Of a stretch of 33,211 bases of DNA, positions 30,781-33,211 are shown piece after piece (the stretch's first letter is position 1; every line of letters begins with the position of its first letter). Below the pieces are notes generated by a model. That model saw nothing but the letters and a program-made list of their open reading frames with translations. It had not been told where the DNA came from and did not search any database. A program made the translations under genes and the position numbers. This DNA comes from Pseudomonadota bacterium. GTDB lineage: Bacteria > Pseudomonadota > Gammaproteobacteria > Steroidobacterales > Steroidobacteraceae. Location: NCBI GenBank assembly GCA_021779535.1, contig JAJYAM010000026.1, positions 1 to 33,211 on the forward strand. The letters are read 5' to 3'.

Positions 30781-31297
30781 GTCCGGTTCGACACCCCGCC
30801 GCACGCGGCTCGCGCGCGCGGCCTCGATCCTCGCGATCGTCGCGATCGTCGCGATCGTCGCGGGCGTCGCCGCGCCGCCGGCGGCGCGCGCGGCCGGGCC
30901 GGAACCGCTGTCGGCGTTCCCGCGCGGCGTGCTCGCGATACGCAGCGTGGCGGGACGGGTGATCGATTTCCGGATCTGGATCGCGAATACGCCGCAGCGC
31001 GCCGAACAAGGCCTGATGTTCGTGCGCACGCTCGACGCCCACGACGGCATGCTGTTCCCGTTTCCGCGCGGGCAGCCGGTCGTGATGTGGATGAAGAACA
31101 CCTACGTGCCGCTCGACATGCTGTTCCTCGACGCCCGCGGCCGGATCGCGGCGATCACCCGGCGCGCGCAACCCCTGTCGCTCGACCTGATCTACGCGCC
31201 CGAGGGAACCCGCGCGGTCGTCGAACTGCAAGGCGGCATCTGCGACCGGCTCGGTATCCGGGTCGGCGATCACGCCCTGTCGAGCGCGCTCCCGTAA
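30767..31297 (+). CDS. Exported DUF192 family protein
   Basis: A 176-aa protein. The signal peptide has a repetitive hydrophobic core (Ala-Ile-Val triplets, about residues 22-32) and ends near Ala-Arg-Ala-Ala (about 42). The DUF192 domain is complete: AEQGLMFVRTLDAHDGMLFPF, then VVMWMKNTYVPLDMLFLDARGRI and the C-terminal [17 protein letters not shown]. The family is widespread in exported proteins of unknown function. ATG 30767 has GGTGGA upstream. Its last 28 bases overlap the 3' end of the convergent oxoprolinase gene. Confidence 0.93.
   Translation: MRFAESGSTPRRTRLARAASILAIVAIVAIVAGVAAPPAARAAGPEPLSAFPRGVLAIRSVAGRVIDFRIWIANTPQRAEQGLMFVRTLDAHDGMLFPFPRGQPVVMWMKNTYVPLDMLFLDARGRIAAITRRAQPLSLDLIYAPEGTRAVVELQGGICDRLGIRVGDHALSSALP
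30832..30867 (+). repeat. 9-bp tandem repeat in the DUF192 signal-peptide core
   Basis: Three perfect copies of CGCGATCGT (30832-30858) followed by a degenerate fourth (30859-30867). Each unit encodes three residues of the hydrophobic core, so copy changes keep the frame. Confidence 0.9.
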
Positions 31298-33211
31298 CCG
31301 CCGCCGCCGGGCGTCTCGATCTCGAACTCGTCGCCGGGCGCCATCGCGACCTCGCCGATGTAGTCGAGCGGCTCGATGCGCCCATCGGCGCGCCGCACGC
31401 GGTTTGCGCCCGGTTGCCCGGCCTCTGCGCCGGCGAGGCCGAACGCGCCGCGCCGGCGGCCGTTGCTCAGGATCGCGGCGGTCATCGGCGCGAGGAACCG
31501 GATGCGGCGGATCGCGCCGTCGCCGCCGCGGGTGCGGCCGGCGCCGCCGGATCCGGAGCGCACCGCGAACGACACGACCTCGACCGGAAAGCGCGCTTCG
31601 AGGATCTCCGGATCGGTCAGCCGTGAATTGGTCATGTGGGTCTGCACGACGCTCGCGCCGTCGAAGCCGGGACCCGCGCCCGAACCGCCGGCGAGGGTCT
31701 CGTAGTATTGATGGTGCGCGTCGCCGAACGTGAAGTTGTTCATCGTGCACTGACTCGCGGCCATCACGCCGAGCGCGCCGTAGAGCGCGTTGGTCACGCA
31801 CATCGAGGTCTCGACGTTGCCGGCGACGACCGCGGCCGGCGGCCGCGGACTCAGCATCGAGCCCTCCGGCACCCGGATCTCGAGCGGCCGGAGGCAGCCG
31901 GCGTTCAACGGGATCTCGTCGTCGACGAGCGTGCGGAACACGTAGAGCACCGCCGCCACCGTGATCGCATGCGGCGCGTTGAAGTTGTCGGCGAGCTGCG
32001 CGCTGGTGCCCGCGAAGTCGATGCAAGCGAGGCCGCGGCGGGCGTCGACGCGTACCGCGACGCGGATCCACGCGCCGTTGTCGAGCGGCAGCTCGAACCG
32101 CCCGTCGTGCAGCGCGCCGATCACCCGGCGCACCGACTCCGCGGCGTTGTCCTGCACGCGCTGCATGTAGCGCACCACGGTCGCCCGGCCGTACTCGCGC
32201 ACCAGCGCGTGCAGCTCCTGCGCGCCCTTCTCGTTCGCGGCGACCTGGGCGCGCAGATCGGCGAGATTCTGCTCCGGATTGCGCGCCGGGAGCCGGCCGG
32301 CGCACAGCAACGCGCGCATCGCCTCGTCGCGGAACCGCCCGCCGTCGACGAGCTTGAAATTGTCGATCAACACGCCCTCGTCGGCGATGCTCGTCGAGAA
32401 CGGCGGCATCGATCCCGGCGTCGTGCCGCCGACGTCCGCGTGATGGCCGCGTGAGGCGACGAAGAAGCTCGGCGCCGCGCCGTCGAGGAACACCGGCGTG
32501 ACCACCGTGATGTCCGGCAGGTGGGTCCCGCCGCGATAGGGGTCGTTCAGCGCATACACGTCGCCCGGGTGCATCACCGGATTCGCCGCGCGCACCGCCC
32601 CGATCGATTCGCTCATCGACCCGAGGTGCACCGGCATGTGCGGCGCGTTCGCGACCAGCAAGCCGTCCGCGTCGAACAGCGCGCAGCTGAAGTCGAGGCG
32701 TTCCTTGATGTTCACGGAATGCGCGGTGTTCTGCAGCCGCAGACCCATCTGCTCGGCGATGTTCATGAACGAGTTGTTGAACACCTCGAGCAGCACCGGA
32801 TCCGTGCCCTCGGCACCGGCGCACGCGCGCGGCGCCCGCTGCGTGCGCTCGATCTCGATCGCGCCGTCGGCGGCGACGCTCGCGCGCCAGCCCGGATCGA
32901 TCACGGTGGTCGAGTGCGCGCCGGCGATCACCGCCGGGCCGGCGATCGACGCGCCGGGTCGCAGCGCCTCCGCGCGGTGCCAGTCGGCGCGATGCCAGGC
33001 GGCGGCACCCGCGGCGTCGGGGCCGTACAGCGGCCGGCGCGCGCACGGCTCCGGCGCATAGGCCGGTGACGGCGACGACGGCGGCGGCGGCGGCACCGGA
33101 ACGCCGGCGATGCACTCGACCGAGACCGTCTCGATCACCACCGGGCGCTCCGGCATCAGGAACGAAAAGCGCTCGCGATATCGCCGCTCGAACTGCGCGC
33201 GCAGTGCGGCG
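31270..33211 (-). CDS. 5-oxoprolinase / hydantoinase A-B fusion, 3' part (partial)
   Basis: An open frame running off the right edge; 647 codons are visible. The first ~110 residues resemble the end of a HyuA/oxoprolinase A domain ([20 protein letters not shown], then [18 protein letters not shown]). The rest is a HyuB domain: [63 protein letters not shown] and the C-terminal TPGGGGYG. The A-B order on one chain is that of ATP-dependent 5-oxoprolinase, which opens 5-oxoproline to glutamate; a hydantoinase-like substrate is possible. The ATG at 33156 is internal, because the frame continues upstream with family-like sequence. The 3' end overlaps the DUF192 gene by 28 bases. Confidence 0.93.
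   Translation of the reverse strand, partial: AALRAQFERRYRERFSFLMPERPVVIETVSVECIAGVPVPPPPPSSPSPAYAPEPCARRPLYGPDAAGAAAWHRADWHRAEALRPGASIAGPAVIAGAHSTTVIDPGWRASVAADGAIEIERTQRAPRACAGAEGTDPVLLEVFNNSFMNIAEQMGLRLQNTAHSVNIKERLDFSCALFDADGLLVANAPHMPVHLGSMSESIGAVRAANPVMHPGDVYALNDPYRGGTHLPDITVVTPVFLDGAAPSFFVASRGHHADVGGTTPGSMPPFSTSIADEGVLIDNFKLVDGGRFRDEAMRALLCAGRLPARNPEQNLADLRAQVAANEKGAQELHALVREYGRATVVRYMQRVQDNAAESVRRVIGALHDGRFELPLDNGAWIRVAVRVDARRGLACIDFAGTSAQLADNFNAPHAITVAAVLYVFRTLVDDEIPLNAGCLRPLEIRVPEGSMLSPRPPAAVVAGNVETSMCVTNALYGALGVMAASQCTMNNFTFGDAHHQYYETLAGGSGAGPGFDGASVVQTHMTNSRLTDPEILEARFPVEVVSFAVRSGSGGAGRTRGGDGAIRRIRFLAPMTAAILSNGRRRGAFGLAGAEAGQPGANRVRRADGRIEPLDYIGEVAMAPGDEFEIETPGGGGYGSALDRA

Noticed and set aside
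1-33211. CRISPR arrays, insertion sequences, tRNA or rRNA genes, origin
   Set aside because: I looked for regularly spaced direct repeats, transposase motifs, CCA-ended cloverleaf sequences and DnaA-box clusters and saw none.

Overview
The window is GC-rich DNA (about 70 % by eye) from a bacterial chromosome, almost certainly a gammaproteobacterium. The best lineage markers are a full-length PlsB-type glycerol-3-phosphate acyltransferase, a YrfG-type nucleotidase next to CysQ, an RNase AM (YciV) homologue, GreB, TtcA and ArfB. GTG and TTG starts are common, genes are tightly packed, and no stretch over 300 bases lacks a gene. I see no tRNA, rRNA, CRISPR array, insertion sequence or integrase.

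Layout. 1-2035: the Arg/Gly-rich tail of an unidentified gene, a divergent yrfG/cysQ pair, and a 128-aa unknown. 2164-3644: a three-gene operon of RNase AM, a YdcH-family protein and ArfB. 3670-7096: plsB, divergent from a secreted DUF2059-like protein. 7111-13283 (minus strand): the most unusual block, transcribed as L,D-transpeptidase, M1-like protein without its HExxH motif, 45-aa microprotein, rhomboid protease, contractile tail-sheath protein, small alpha/beta hydrolase. The first four genes are joined by 4-base stop/start overlaps. 13394-15176: two TPM-domain proteins and a 65-aa unknown with a clear terminator.

15292-19463: greB, a glutathione S-transferase/homospermidine synthase pair, a two-domain sulfurtransferase, and an RRM RNA-binding protein with a long leader. 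19582-22796: a UvrD/Rep-type helicase divergent from a Nudix ADP-ribose pyrophosphatase, followed by a probably leaderless unknown gene. 22807-25595: a HAD phosphatase and a coupled pair of zinc metallopeptidase (HEAGH) and ATP-grasp ligase. 25639-29472: an operon of M32 carboxypeptidase, ttcA and an ADP-ribosylglycohydrolase fused to a phosphatase-like domain that has lost its catalytic Cys. 29618-31297: a LEA14-type lipoprotein, a Cys-containing secreted unknown, and a DUF192 protein. 31270-33211: the 3' part of a 5-oxoprolinase/hydantoinase A-B fusion that runs off the window.

Themes. Three proteins have eroded catalytic signatures or stand apart from their usual partners: the M1-like protein, the phosphatase-like domain and the orphan sheath. 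Many non-operonic starts have a -10-like hexamer 6-8 bases upstream of the start codon, which suggests leaderless mRNAs, and several divergent pairs share overlapping -10 hexamers. My best candidate for an undescribed system is the cell-envelope operon at 7111-13283, where a phage/contractile-injection sheath homologue sits with a peptidoglycan cross-linker and an intramembrane protease and with no tube, baseplate or ATPase genes.
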